Shown here one piece after another: positions 1 to 10,560 of a DNA stretch of 64,000 nt. Location: assembly GCA_019454045.1 (NCBI GenBank), contig SKCR01041587.1, positions 51,920 through 115,919 on the forward strand, in the 5' to 3' direction. Made by a program: the position numbers and the translations under genes. Position 1 is the stretch's first letter. The number at the start of each line of letters is the position of its first letter. The notes beneath the pieces are model-generated. The model saw nothing but the letters and a program-made list of their open reading frames with translations, did not search any database and was not told the DNA's origin. Source of the DNA: Zanthoxylum bungeanum. Its lineage: Eukaryota > Streptophyta > Magnoliopsida > Sapindales > Rutaceae.

Positions 1-588
1 TGAGGGGGGGGACAAATCTTGGCTAGATAGGGAAGGTTGAATATTTGATTGGCTTGGTTTAGGAATACATATTTTAAGTTTAGGAATAATCTTATTAGAT
101 TGGGAATATAATTGGTTGATTGATTTTAACTTGGTATGATTATATTTTGATTTAGTGTGGTGATTGTTTTATTTAGGCATGATTTTAGTTAAGTTGGTAA
201 TTGTTTATTTTATGTTTGGTATATGTTTTATTTAATTATTTAATTAATTTAATTATTATATTATTTAGTTAATGTTTAATTAATATTTATTTATTTAGTT
301 GGGATGTGTTTTAGGGCTTTGGGGGGCTAATTGGGCTGGATGAGAGGCTAGCAGCAAACCCAGATTACCGAACACGTTCGAACGCTTCCTCGAACGCGGC
401 ACGAACGCCCGCAATTCGTTTGACGTTCGAACGTAAACACGAACGTAGCACGAACGAAAACAGTGAACCTTGTTTATTCTGAATTTCCCCTTCCGATGTC
501 CGTTTCCCGTGACCTCCGTGACTTAAAAAGGTATTTGTCTCCAAATAAGACTCCTCATCGGGTTATGTGTAAAAATGCAGTGCCTACA
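1..588 (-). repeat. T1 3' LTR, partial
   Basis: Near-identical to 4672-5259 and ends at the same TGCCTACA. Only the first third of the LTR (in element orientation) is in the window. It includes a CpG-rich block of GAACG/CGTTC words at about 365-450. Confidence 0.85.
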
Positions 589-600
589 GTCGCCCCCACT
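589..600 (-). other. T1 polypurine tract
   Basis: Minus-strand AGTGGGGGCGAC lies directly before the LTR start TGTAGGCACTG, the expected site for plus-strand priming. T2 has the matching stretch at 41042-41053. Confidence 0.6.
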
Positions 601-699
601 TGATGGGACTTGTGTAATGTGCAACAGTGACAATCCTATCAAAGTTATGCAATGCATTTCTACTTACCTGGCTCGCCCGCTGCCACTTGACTTCCATGG

Positions 700-2280
700 T
701 TGAGTTTGATTTGGGTGGTGAGGTGCTGCGACCCCTGGTTCATTCCCGAACCGTGTTGTGATGTGGTCCATTCCCGAACCGTGTCCATTCCCGAACTGTT
801 ACTGTAAGTTGGTCCATTCCCGAACCGTGCTTCCATTCTTGGAGTGCCATTCCCGGCTTGTTCATTCTTGAACTCTGCTCCATTCTTGGATTGCCATTCC
901 CGGCTTGTTCATTCTCGAACTGTGTTGAGATGAGGCTTTATTCCTCCTGAGCCTTTATTCCCGAACTGTACTGACATGAGGCTTTCTTCCCTTGACGCTT
1001 TGTTCTCCAAACTATACTGATGAGGCTTTCTCCTGAGCTTTATTCTCAAAATATACTGCTATGAGGCTTCTTCCTCTTGAGCTTTGTTCTCAAAACTGTA
1101 CTGACATGAGGCTTTCTTCCCCTTGAGCTTTGTTCTCAAACTATACTAATATGAGGCTTTCTTCCTCTTGAGCTTTGTTCTCAAACTATACTGACATGAG
1201 GCCTTTCTTCCTCTTGAGCTTTGTTCTCAAACTATACTGACATGAGGTTTCTTCCTCTTGAGCTTTGTTCTCAACACTTATACTGATATGAGGCTTTCTT
1301 CCTCTGGGCTTTGTTCCCGAACTGTTGCGATGATGGTCCATTTCGAACCGTGCTCCATTTTCGGAGTGCATTTTCGGCAAGTGGTGATGAGATGATCGGT
1401 CCATTCCGAACCGTTGCTGATGAGAGATAGTCCATTTCCGAACCATGCCTGATATGAGAGTGGTCCATTTCTGAACCATTGTGATAAGAGAGTGGTCCAT
1501 TTCCGAACCGTTACTGATATGAGAGTGGTCCATTTCCGAACCGTGCTTCCATTCTTGGAGTGCCATTCCCGGCTTGTTCATTCTTGAACTCTGCTCCATT
1601 CTTGGATTGCCATTCCCGGCTTGTTCATTCTCGAACTGTCTATTCCCGGACCATATCTCCATTCTCGGAGTGTCATTTCCGACTTTGTTCATTCTTGAAC
1701 TGCCCATTCTCGGACCATATCTCCATTCTCGGAGTGCCATTCTCGGCAGAACTGATCTGATGTAATATGGGCCTCGCCCCCAGAATGTCATACCCGACAA
1801 TGCTGATACTGATGTAATGTGGGCCTCGACCCTGGGACTCATTCCCAAACTGTGTTTGATGTGGACCTCGACCCTGGGACTCATCCCCAAAACTGATTGC
1901 TGAAGTGGGCCTCGGCCCCAACTGCTACTGACATGGGCCTCGCCCCCAGATTGATGCTGATGTGGGCCTCGACCCTCGGGATTCATCCCAAAATTCTGCT
2001 GATGCGGGCCTCGGCCCTGGGATTCATTCCCTGGATTCATTCTAAAATTCTGCTGATGTGGGCCTCGACCCTGGGATTCATTCCCTGGATTCATTCCAAA
2101 ATTCTGCTGATGTGGGCCTCGACCCTGGGACTCATTCCCTGGATCATTCAAAAATTCTGCTGATGTGGGCCTCGACCCTGGGATTCATTCCCTGGGTTCA
2201 TTCCAAAATTCTGCTGATGTGGGCCTCGACCCTGGGATTCATTCCCTTGGGATTCATTCCCGAAAAACTCTGCTATTGTA
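700..2280. repeat. T1 internal minisatellite field
   Basis: Three adjoining tandem families fill this stretch. About 720-980 and 1320-1740 hold units built on CCATTCCCGAACCGTG. About 940-1320 holds a unit of roughly 47-50 bp with CTTGAGCTTTGTTCTCAAAC. About 1780-2270 holds a 54-bp unit containing GGGCCTCGACCCTGGG. Because 54 is a multiple of three, the minus strand stays open from 2151 to 1186 as 18-residue repeats (core GNESQGRGPHQQNF). I read that as a by-product of unit length, not a demonstrated gene. Confidence 0.8.
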
Positions 2281-2599
2281 CTGTTACCGCTTCTGGTTGG
2301 CTTGCATTTGACGCTTTCTCTTTTTCTCCTCTGAAACCTGTTATTACAAAACATAACAAACACAAAAAGGATGCAAATATGTTACGTGTATGCATGCATG
2401 CATGATTGGGTTTCCTATCCCGTGGGGTTATTCTTTTTCCGGTACTCCTGGTGGCTGCTTTGTCTTTTGACAAGTCTGTCCTCTTCCCTAACCAACATGT
2501 ATCTATGATGGCTTTCAGAATACAAGGGTTAACATGATGTATGTATGCATGAGGTGCATGAGATGTATATAACATACTAAATCAATTAAAATTTTCACA

Positions 2600-3060
2600 C
2601 AAATCGGCCTGTTATCATTTTAGAATCTTTCGGGCTAACTGTCATAAGAGTGAACCCGTCCCAGTTTAAATGGCCCAACGAGTTCATGTCTTATGGCAAA
2701 GAGCCCAACTAAATCCAAATGATAATATTCCGAACACAATCATAAAATGGCCCACTGTTATTTAGAAGCCTTTTGGCCCAATCGTCATAAGATGTGTTCT
2801 TGTTCCAGTTTTAAATGGCCCAACAAGCCCATATCCCATGATAAATGGTCCAAATGGATCCAAACAACGATGTTCCCAAACACAAGCATAAAAATGATGC
2901 AAACATGACATAATAATTTTTACAAAGTGGCCCATCAACATTTCAGAAGCTTTTAGCTAATAATCATAAGGTGTGAACTTGCCCCAGTTTAAATGGCCCA
3001 GCAAGCCCGCATTTCTGACAATAGTCCAACTGCATCCAAATGAGGATGGTCCACAAGCAC
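2600..3060. repeat. T1 three-copy tandem repeat
   Basis: Three imperfect units begin near 2604, 2749 and 2929, spaced about 145 and 180 bp. Each has GGCCC, a CATAAG block, CCAGTTT(T)AAATGGCCCA and AAGCCC. No coding sense is seen. Confidence 0.6.
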
Positions 3061-3099
3061 ATATTCAAGGAAATAATTGTTACTTTAGCCAACCTGGTC

Positions 3100-3583
3100 C
3101 ATGGGTGGGTTAGTAAGAGTATAGACAAAGGCTCTCACTGGCGAAGGATAGCCCACAACTAGGTCTCCCCACTCAAGGGTTCGAGCGACCAAGTGAGCGT
3201 ATCCTTTTTTATACACTAAGGTACGTGCCAATGAGCTATGGTGTGTGACGGACTGTCAAATGGATTTCCCGTTGTAGATCCCCCAGAGGGAAGGTGGAGC
3301 GAGGCTCACTTAAATACCCAAGCCTCTTAGGCTCTTATCGCTTGGTGTCAGGAATAAACAACGAGTCCTCCAAATTAGTCCATCACAAAGGCTACGAGTA
3401 GATGGCTATCTAGGTGCCTTCACAGCTTTTCCTTCTAGAAAGGTAGTGAATGAAGGAAGACACCAAACCATTACCTAGCCTAAAAATGCCTTTGATTAAA
3501 CCCTCACTTTATCCACTATAGACACGGTCAATTTAAAACATAAATCCAAACATTACAAGACAATATTTCGGGGCCAACTTTCT
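3100..3583 (-). other. T1 5' leader, shared with T2
   Basis: This PBS-proximal block, with words such as GTATAGACAAAGGCTC and CCCAAGCCTCTTAGGCTC, recurs at about 43190-43685 in T2. It therefore belongs to a conserved untranslated leader of the family. No ORF of note. Confidence 0.65.
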
Positions 3584-3602
3584 ATCCCCAGTGGAGTCGC
3601 CA
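3584..3602 (-). other. T1 primer-binding site
   Basis: Minus-strand TGGCGACTCCACTGGGGAT starts three bases from the LTR end and opens with TGG, the complement of the tRNA CCA end. Ogre-type elements use tRNA-Arg primers; that match here is from memory and not tested. Confidence 0.65.
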
Positions 3603-4130
3603 GACTGTGGACAACACAGCTAATCTGGGCGACGCATGCTGTCCTAGGCTCGCGGCCTAGTTGGGAAGTACGAAATAATATGGAGTCGCCACCCGGTGTG
3701 AACCGGGAAAATGAGATTTAAGGCCGCACTCACCCCTCGCAAGGGAAGACCTCAAACCGTTGGGTTCGGAATGGTCCCTTACTCATGTCACTTGTAATGA
3801 AAGGATTTATGTGATAATTTAATCAAGCTTAAGTAACATTTATTTCCAAAGATATCATGCTTCTAAATTCATATGCATGCATCAACAAGTTCATCACAAC
3901 ATGCAACATCACATGGCAATCTCATGAACATATTTCAATTCTATGATATGGAAAACTAAGAACAACATGATCATGCTTGAGTACTATCTCATGAACCTAT
4001 TAACCAAATAACATGCTAGCAACCTAATCATGCTTGAATACAAATAATACAGTTGGCTATATAACACAAGAAAGATCAACAAAGAGGCAATTATGCATGA
4101 ATATGATAAGACAGACTCAGTTCAGTGTGT

Positions 4131-4312
4131 GCACGTTCGTGTAGCGTTCGTAAACGCGTTCGAACGGAAATGAAACAGAATGCTCACGTTCGAGTAGCGT
4201 TCGTAAACGCGTTCGAACGGAAATGAAACAGAATGCTCACGTTCGAGTAGCGTTCGTACACGCGTTCGAACGGAAATGAAACAGAATGCTCGCGTTCGTA
4301 CGGTACACGATC
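4131..4312. repeat. T1 LTR array of CGTTCGAACG palindromes
   Basis: Three units of about 52 bp each hold ACGTTCGAGTAGCGTTCGT followed by the 10-bp palindrome CGTTCGAACG. Related arrays sit in both T2 LTRs (38519-38780 and 58933-59270). Confidence 0.8.
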
Positions 4313-4564
4313 GTCGGAAGGGGGGATGCTCCGCAACTCTCCTGGTTCACTGGTTCACTGTTCTCGTTCGTTGTCTTACTGTTTTGAGTCGTCGTTTTCC
4401 GTCTTTTGCTATTGTTTCCTTGTGGTTTCGCTGCCTTTTCCTCTTTATCTTTTGCTTACTGTTTTTGAGTGTCTTCTTCCTGTAATTTTTTATGTGTGTT
4501 GTGTATGAGTTAGGGACTAGGGGACTAGGGGACCAACTAAGGTTGAGAAGGTTGGTGAAGGGTT

Positions 4565-4573
4565 CTTTTTATA
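4565..4573 (-). promoter_or_regulatory. T1 LTR TATA box candidate
   Basis: Minus-strand TATAAAAAG in the context GCCTATAAAAAGAACCC. The same context is at 44400-44407 and 45941-45948 in opposite-strand LTRs, and TATAAAAA recurs in the T2 LTRs at 40497-40505 and 61021-61029. Confidence 0.5.
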
Positions 4574-5259
4574 GGCAAAGGGTTGGGCTTGACAAGGAAG
4601 GGGATTTGATTTGGTTTGGTTAAGGGAAGTCAAAGGATTTGATTTGGTTTGGTTAAGGGAAGTCAAAGATTGAGGGGGGACAAATCTTGGCTAGATAGGG
4701 AAGGTTGAATATTTGATTGGCTTGGTTTAGGAATACAATATTTTAAGTTTGGGAATAATCTTATTAGATTGGGAATATAATTGGTTGATTGATTTTAACT
4801 TGGTATGATTATATTTTGATTTAGTGTGTGATTTGTTTAATTTAGGCATGATTTTAGTTTAAGTTGGTAATTGTTTTTTTATGTTCGGTATATGTTTTAT
4901 TTAATTATTTAATTAATTTATTATTATATTATTTAGTTAATGTTTTAATTAATATTTATTTATTTAAGTTGGGATGTGTTTTATGGGCTTCGGGGGGCTA
5001 ATTGGGCTGGATGAGAGGCTAGCAGCAAAACCAGATTTACCGACACCGTTCGAACGCTTCCTCGAACGCGGCACGAACGCCCGCAATCCGTTTGACGTTC
5101 AAACGTAAACACGAACGTAGCACGAACGAAAACAGTGAACCTTGTTTATTCTGAATTTCCCCTTCCGATGTCCGTTTCCCGTGACCTCCGTGACTTAAAA
5201 GGTAGTTGTCTCCAAATAAGACTCCTCATCGGGTTATGTGTAAAAATGCAGTGCCTACA

Positions 5260-6157
5260 GTTATCAAATCAAATTTGCACTCCTAAAGTTTAATTAAGAC
5301 ATGCCACATGTATCAATAATAATTAAACATATTGCATAACATTGATGAAATATGGATATTATTTAACTATTCAAATATTTAACATTTAAATGTCTAAATA
5401 ATTAATTAATATAATTATTATTATATATGTATTTTTATTTACATTAAATAACAAATACATATATCAATGGCATGTGTCAAAGTCTCATTTGACAATTAAT
5501 TAATGTGTATCTAATGAAATTATGTATCAGATACAATACACAATAATTACAATTGACCAAAAATATTGTTAAGCATGTGTTTTCGTTTAACCGTTTAAAC
5601 GATCCGAATTAACTCATTTAATCCGTTGAGGTATTATGAATAATCTGTATTATTCATAATGCATTGCCCAAGTGCACAACTAGTACACTTCATATTGTGG
5701 GACTCTCTAAGTTTAGGTTTATCCGTCACGAAAACCAATTTCGTGTACATAATCCACCCACTCATGAATTATGACGACCACATATAATCTCGCTAAACTA
5801 TGCAAGTCGAGGTCATTGCATACATATAATCCCTCCGGCACAGGCTATCCATATTATACATGAGATATAGATAAAAACGTCAAATCCTTATGGTATAATA
5901 TAGTCGACTTTCAAATTTACGATCTCTAAATAACACTCGGAACTTGTTTCTGAAGTTATACCACGGCCATGGATTTACTAGATCGCAAACACGCGTAGGA
6001 TGCATATGCCTTGTACACAGGACTGATGGATTCTATCTTGATACGCACAGAATATCATGAGCATCAGTCTACACCCAACGAACAGACGGAGGTCTGATCT
6101 AAATAGATCGGTGACGTGAATGCCATCAAAGTGTGGAGGATAACTCATATATCCACA
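5260..6157. other. Older repeat remnant, left part
   Basis: AT-rich, with no ORF that can be supported. It is the sequence into which C1 inserted: it ends with CCACA, the C1 target duplication, and resumes at 15986. The texture resembles old LTR sequence, but I do not recognise a family. Confidence 0.4.
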
Positions 6158-8210
6158 TGTTGGACAATTATGACCCATAGCGTCACTATTTGTACAGATC
6201 ATGGTGTTGTTGTACAAATTAACTATGTGATAAAGGAGATTGCACTCTTATCATTTGTGATTGGATCACCTAGATGTATAAATGATAGGAGGTCCCTATG
6301 ATTAGTTCCTGGATTGAGAATGATATGAGACAGTATCAGTCCACGCATGATTAATCATTAAATATCCCTAGTCAGAGTATTATCGAGATTGGACATCGAT
6401 AAATACGTAAAAGACTAGTATTGCACTTGTGCGCGTTGTGAGGGCACAACGATATAGTTCTCATATATTTGGGTATATGATACTCATGCAAGTGTAATAG
6501 GAGGTTATGTTTTACCGATGGTACGGGAAACAGCTTCGCTCTGGATAGACCCCTTCGAAATTCCATTGGTAGTATGAATATGTGTCTATGGAAGTCCGAA
6601 ATTAGGGTAGGTATATTTGGTCTTAACCTGAGACTTGCACCGCTAATACTTGCGACAATCAATATACTTTGGTTGAGGTCGTCCAGGGCTTTAACAGGTA
6701 CTGTGTACGCCAATACTGGGTATATTGAGAATCGTAGTGTGTTGGGTGTGATGTCAAGACGGAAGTGTCACTCCAGTCATATAGAGATGATGGTCACGTA
6801 TGATACGGGACTGGTTCTCTTAAATGCTGCAGCTATTGGGATAAAATGACAAGGTCATGTTTATCCGATTATGAAGACTAGTCACCAGACATCCGATATG
6901 TGCTTCGTACGGGGCAGACACAATTCCAGCCCCAGGCCTAGCACGTGATCATTCGATACTGGACAGAAATAAGCAATACTACGTATACTACGCCTGATAT
7001 AGATCCTTTATTCCTGTAAGGATATTTCCGGAGAATTGGGCAGGCATGGCGCTTTGCTAGAAGCCAACCTTGTCTTGTAAATCGGTAAAACGTAGTACTT
7101 GGTACTTACGTGTTTGGATAGTCCGACGACCGAATTTACTGCCAACATATCCGGGGATCTCATGGGTCGCTTCCCAAAAATTCACCGATGACGTATGACT
7201 CGCACTCTAAATTAATCTGGGATTAATTAGAAGAGAGAGAAAATTAATCTGGGATTTATTGCGGAGATATTTTATCTGGGATAAAATATCATTTAAAGAG
7301 AGATAACGATTAATTTAGAATTAATCGATTAATTTATATATTTGATATATTAAACGAAATTGGATTTCGATGCGGGATTAAAATTAGATTTTAATTCGGG
7401 CAAACGAGTTAATTTAGAATTAATTCGTTAGCGATGTGAATAGTGATTTCTCTAGGCGTAATCATTTAATTACGATGCAACGGAAAATTCATTAATTTGG
7501 AATTAGCGAACCCGAGCCCGAGATTATTTCGAGCGCATTTGCATTTCGAATTTGAGTGCGGCACGCAAGTCAAATCAAGCGTCAAATCGCTAGTCGCATC
7601 TAGCGTCACATCATTCGTCAATCAAGTGATGGATGTCTTTCACTTTGAGTGATTGACGCAAGTCACTATTCATTATTGATGGAAGTGATGTGAGTGGTTG
7701 GTGCCATTTATGGCTTAATGGTTTGCTTTTTGAAAAACCAAATTCATGTGAAATGAATTTGAAATTCAAATTAGTGTATAAGATACACAAAATTCACAAA
7801 CCAAACATAACTCTCTCTCTCTCCATTCTCTTTTCTCTCTCACGCCCTTGGGGCCAAAAATTGCTCACTGGTTTTTGAAAATGTCGAGCAGTGAAGGAAG
7901 CAAGAGTGGGATTTTGTGGCAAAATCTCAAGTGCTAGCACACTTACGAGATATGCGAAGGTGATAGGGAAGTCCACCCATGAGTCGGGAATCGTTCGACG
8001 AAGCTTGGAGCTTGATGAAGGACCCAAACCGAGCCAAACCAGTGAGCTTCACACAGCTCACTGCCGAACCAGTGAAGAGGCAAAAAGTTGAGTTTTTGTT
8101 GCCTTCGCATCGCTCAACCGATCGATGTGAGTATTCCGCAACTTCTTCGATATGTATTCGCACTTGATTCATGCTTATTATTGATCTTGGGACCTTAATA
8201 GAAACCAACA
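6158..8210 (+). repeat. C1 5' LTR
   Basis: Starts TGTTGGAC and ends CCAACA. It carries a dense cluster of short AT-rich inverted repeats (TTAATTTAGAATTAA and similar) at about 7200-7480, and a CT-rich stretch at 7811-7840. Confidence 0.9.
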
Positions 8211-8211
8211 A

Positions 8212-8223
8212 TGGTATCAGAGC
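8212..8223 (+). other. C1 primer-binding site
   Basis: TGGTATCAGAGC one base after the LTR, the standard copia site complementary to initiator tRNA-Met. Confidence 0.9.
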
Positions 8224-10560
8224 AAGGTTTGAGCATGAAACAGTTTAGGGTTAAAATTTGGGTAAATTGATTTTGAGCATGATTTTGTGAAATTGGATGA
8301 ATTAATATGTTTAATTGATGTTTAATTTAAGATTGATTGGATCAATTTGATTAAATTTTGTTTGGAACAAATTTGCCCAATTTTGTGGTGTTGGCCGAAT
8401 GCGTAGCCCTATTTTATCTTGGTGATTTTTTGATTTTTGATTCATGGATGAGTTAGAATCATTCGGCAATGTGATTTAATGTCGATTGTGGAATTAATTG
8501 GATTGAATTCGAATCTGACACAAAAATCCCCTCCCTTGGCCGAGACATATATAGCATGTTTGGGTTTGATTTTAATCAAAATGTGTTGGACATGTGATGA
8601 TGAAAATGAGCATGATTAATTGTGTATATTGATGTTTTAGAAATGTTAATTTGGGTAATTAATCATGTTATACACTTTGATAATTAAATTGGAAAAATTG
8701 GATTTTTTGGAATTTATTTATTTGGGCCTTGAAATTGGATTTGGACTTATGTGTTGTAAATGGGCTTATTGGGCTTTGTTGTACAAATTTGGGTTTAGGC
8801 CAAATGGATTGGATCCAATTGGGCCCAAACTGCTTCCATAAAGCCTAAATGGGACTTAATGGACCTTTAAGTTTAATTTGGTTTGACCCGAGTTGACCAA
8901 AAGTCCACGCCTTAAGAAATTAATTAAAAGCCCATTGGACTTTAATTAAATTAATATTGGATATTAATCGGGCTTTGAGACCCGTAGTGATTAAATTTGG
9001 AATTTAAGTCGTAAAGGTTCGTAATTAAAGTGTAGTATTTAATTTGGAATTAAATAGTGAATTAGAATTGAATGCATAAAATTGGATTTAATGATGTAGT
9101 TTAATTTAATTCGAGAATTCGTACTTTAAGTACTTATTCGCAAAACGAGTTTGACTCGAGCAAAATCAAATTGTTGTTTGAACATTGGATGATCACAAAT
9201 TATCAGATTATTAATTTGATTAGATTGATTGATAACATGCTTGTGTGAATACATGGTTGTGATGCATGAATAATGTATATCGGATGGATATTAGATGGGT
9301 GGGGCAATTTTAGAAATTGTTGTAATAAATTCGATTTATTAATTGGACCTGTGTGTCCAGCCTTATATACCTCTCATTCTTTGTATTCTCTTCTCACCTA
9401 TTCCCCTCAATGTAAATGAGGTTTCTTTAGAAGTGTAGTGTAACGGGTAGAAGTGATACTTGTGCTAGCGGGAGAGAGAAAGGGAGAGATTTGATCTAGG
9501 ATCAATGTGTAAAGTATCCATCCGCATATCATTATTATTTTATTATAGCGCTTTATTATGTGTTTAGAATGCATGTTTAAGGGTGTATGATGATGAGACC
9601 TTAACAAAGATAATAAATTGGTTGCCAATTTGCACTCAAAAAACCTCACAAAATATTAAGCGTTTTTCCTTCCATTGAGTGATTCTCACTCAAGATCCGA
9701 GACTGGCATTGGCTTGTTGGCCAAAGTCAAGGCCTTTGTCCGTCGAGGATGTGTTTGAATCATGAAGGCTTTGTTCCATATCAGTGTCTTGTCCAAGTCG
9801 TGGTTTGTTGGCCAAAGTCAAGACCACTTCTTGTCCATCGACATTGATTACGAAGCCTTCCATGGTCAATGGGTCGTGCTTGACTGGGATCACTAAGTTT
9901 GTTGTGCCAAAGCCAGGCTTAGGTTGATTCAGAGGAAAAAGGTTAGGTAATACATTGGATGTATTGGCATATATAAGATATATGTTTCAGACTTGGATGT
10001 TCCCCTACCGGATCTAGGAATTGGATTGGATCCAATCGATCTTAGAGATCTACCTAGTTAATTATCATACAATTTGTTGGCCAAAGTCAAGATTGTGTGA
10101 TGTTTAATGGGATCCTAGCCCACTAGAAAACACGGTTTCCCGAGTACTCGACAGAGGGTTAGAGGCTCGCCGAAAAATAGTGGGAGGCAAGAATTGAATT
10201 TGCAATACTCGTTTAATTACTTGCCATACGCGCTCAAATCAAATATCATTCGTCGTTATAAATTAAATGTTAGTTGGACTAATATTTAAATGTTGTTTTA
10301 ATTAATAGTTGGACTATATTCAAACAATTCATTTATAGTTGATTTTATAATTGGATTATAGTAATCAATATAATTGATTTTAATCTATTAAAAGTATAGT
10401 TGATTATATAGTTGGACTATAGTAATCATTATATTAAATAGTACCTAAATCGTTGATTAAATAGTTAGACTATTAAAATCAAGATAAAATTGAAAGATTG
10501 ACATTTAAAACATAATCGTAGGGAAAATGTATTTAAATGGTTTAATTTTTCAAATTGGGA
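8224..10560 (+). other. C1 untranslated leader with repeated motif
   Basis: A long leader without a supported ORF. The 15-mer TTGGCCAAAGTCAAG occurs exactly at 9717-9731, 9808-9822 and 10077-10091, with a variant near 9903. The same motif, in the same orientation relative to the coding strand, is repeated in the leader of E3. Confidence 0.6.

Larger units (their letters stand above)
1..5259 (-). mobile_element. T1: non-coding Tat/Ogre-like LTR retrotransposon (truncated by window start)
   Basis: Bases 1-588 repeat at 4672-5259, giving two copies of one LTR. The complete copy runs 3606-5259, starts TGTGGACAAC and ends TGCCTACA. The interior (589-3605) has a purine-rich tract (minus strand AGTGGGGGCGAC) next to the left LTR and a primer-binding site next to the right LTR, which sets the orientation as minus. 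No gag or pol similarity is visible in the 3-kb interior, so this is a non-autonomous large derivative. It shares leader and LTR blocks with T2. The Tat/Ogre assignment rests on the PBS and polypurine-tract style and is inferred. GTTAT at 5260-5264 is the expected right target-site copy; the left one lies outside the window. Confidence 0.8.
3606..5259 (-). repeat. T1 5' LTR (complete, about 1.65 kb)
   Basis: Bounded by TGTGGACA and TGCCTACA on the plus strand. It contains a PBS-like GGAGTCGCCACC at about 3682, a tandem TTCGAA array at 4131-4312, and a minus-strand TATAAAAAG box at 4565-4573. The right third matches the partial LTR at 1-588. Confidence 0.85.

Noticed and set aside
1186..2151. 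321-codon minus-strand ORF called as a gene
   Set aside because: It is wholly within a tandem minisatellite whose unit length keeps the frame open. There is no non-repetitive part and no family resemblance.
5260..6157. Possible endogenous pararetrovirus remnant
   Set aside because: I saw no coat, movement-protein or RT motif. The stretch is simply unassigned repeat sequence.
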